The notes beneath the pieces were generated by a model that was not told where the DNA came from, searched no databases, and saw only the letters and a program-made list of their open reading frames with translations. This document shows positions 63,947-64,000 of a stretch of 64,000 bases of DNA, piece by piece. The position numbers and the translations under genes are program-made. Origin of the DNA: Rhizobium sp. Root483D2. Lineage in GTDB: Bacteria > Pseudomonadota > Alphaproteobacteria > Rhizobiales > Rhizobiaceae. Position 1 is the first letter of the stretch, and every line of letters begins with the position of its first letter. The DNA lies in NCBI RefSeq assembly GCF_001426685.1, contig NZ_LMFB01000013.1, positions 173,459 to 237,458 on the forward strand. Reading direction: 5' to 3'.

Positions 63947-64000
63947 TTACTCGACGATGGACGCTACGATGCCGGCGCCGACGGTGCGGCCGCCTTCGCG
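63947..64000 (-). CDS. tuf: Elongation factor Tu, C-terminal end (partial)
   Basis: Only the last 17 codons and the stop TAA are inside the window, on the minus strand: REGGRTVGAGIVASIVE, which is the universal C-terminus of EF-Tu. The start lies past the window edge. In alphaproteobacteria a tuf copy commonly precedes rpsJ, as here. One or two other tuf copies may exist in the genome. Confidence 0.9.
   Translation of the reverse strand, partial: REGGRTVGAGIVASIVE

Noticed and set aside
1..64000. CRISPR arrays, insertion sequences, integrases and rRNA genes
   Set aside because: Read for direct repeats with spacers, transposase-like frames and rRNA conserved segments; none were found.

Overview
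The window reads as chromosomal DNA of an alphaproteobacterium, most likely a Rhizobiaceae member (Rhizobium/Agrobacterium/Allorhizobium group). The support is the high GC content, the mix of conserved families (ATP12, DUF1489, YidD with a NifU-like scaffold, PAS_5, PilZ, DUF2336, glutathione-dependent formaldehyde oxidation) and one long S10-spc-alpha ribosomal cluster carrying adk and secY. The genus is an inference from gene content; no database was searched.

Layout. Bases 1-10 kb hold the start of an exported protein (cut by the window edge), parE, and single-gene or two-gene units: GNAT acetyltransferase, SDR reductase, DUF2336, CitE-like protein, a nitroreductase/flavin reductase pair, an exported protein and an acyltransferase. 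At 10-13.6 kb a minus-strand run (Fe-S scaffold, yidD, DUF1697, thrS) faces folE-hisI-patatin on the plus strand. At 16-25 kb lie a CBS protein, a rhomboid protease, a candidate small RNA, PAS and PilZ proteins, an AT-rich spacer before a transglutaminase-like protease, and a D,D-carboxypeptidase with a SPOR domain. At 25-35 kb are sdaA, membrane proteins, a MerR regulator with a palindromic operator, mgtE, a deformylase-like protein without its catalytic residues, tRNA-Leu(GAG), lipB, an SRPBCC-M50 fusion and a DMT transporter. At 35-40 kb both formaldehyde-detoxification enzymes (adhC, fghA) occur on one strand with three other genes between them. At 39.8-40.9 kb there is a low-GC two-gene insert: an FRG-domain protein and a small acidic protein behind a promoter overlapped by an inverted repeat. 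At 41-48.7 kb are crcB, an RluC/D-Hdr phosphatase-ATP12 operon, a guanidine-II riboswitch with its SMR guanidinium exporter, rarA and a DegQ-type protease. From 48.8 kb to the end the minus strand carries tuf (end only), rpsJ-rplC-D-W-B-rpsS-rplV-rpsC-rplP-rpmC-rpsQ-rplN-X-E-rpsN-H-rplF-R-rpsE-rpmD-rplO-secY-adk-rpsM-K-rpoA-rplQ.

Points that deserve attention are the FRG/acidic pair as a candidate toxin-antitoxin-like or defence module; the sequence-visible guanidine-II riboswitch; four internal hairpin-plus-T-run elements in the ribosomal cluster and a 25-base repeat before rpsK; the deformylase pseudoenzyme; and a candidate small RNA between the rhomboid and PAS genes. No CRISPR array, rRNA, insertion sequence or phage structure was seen.
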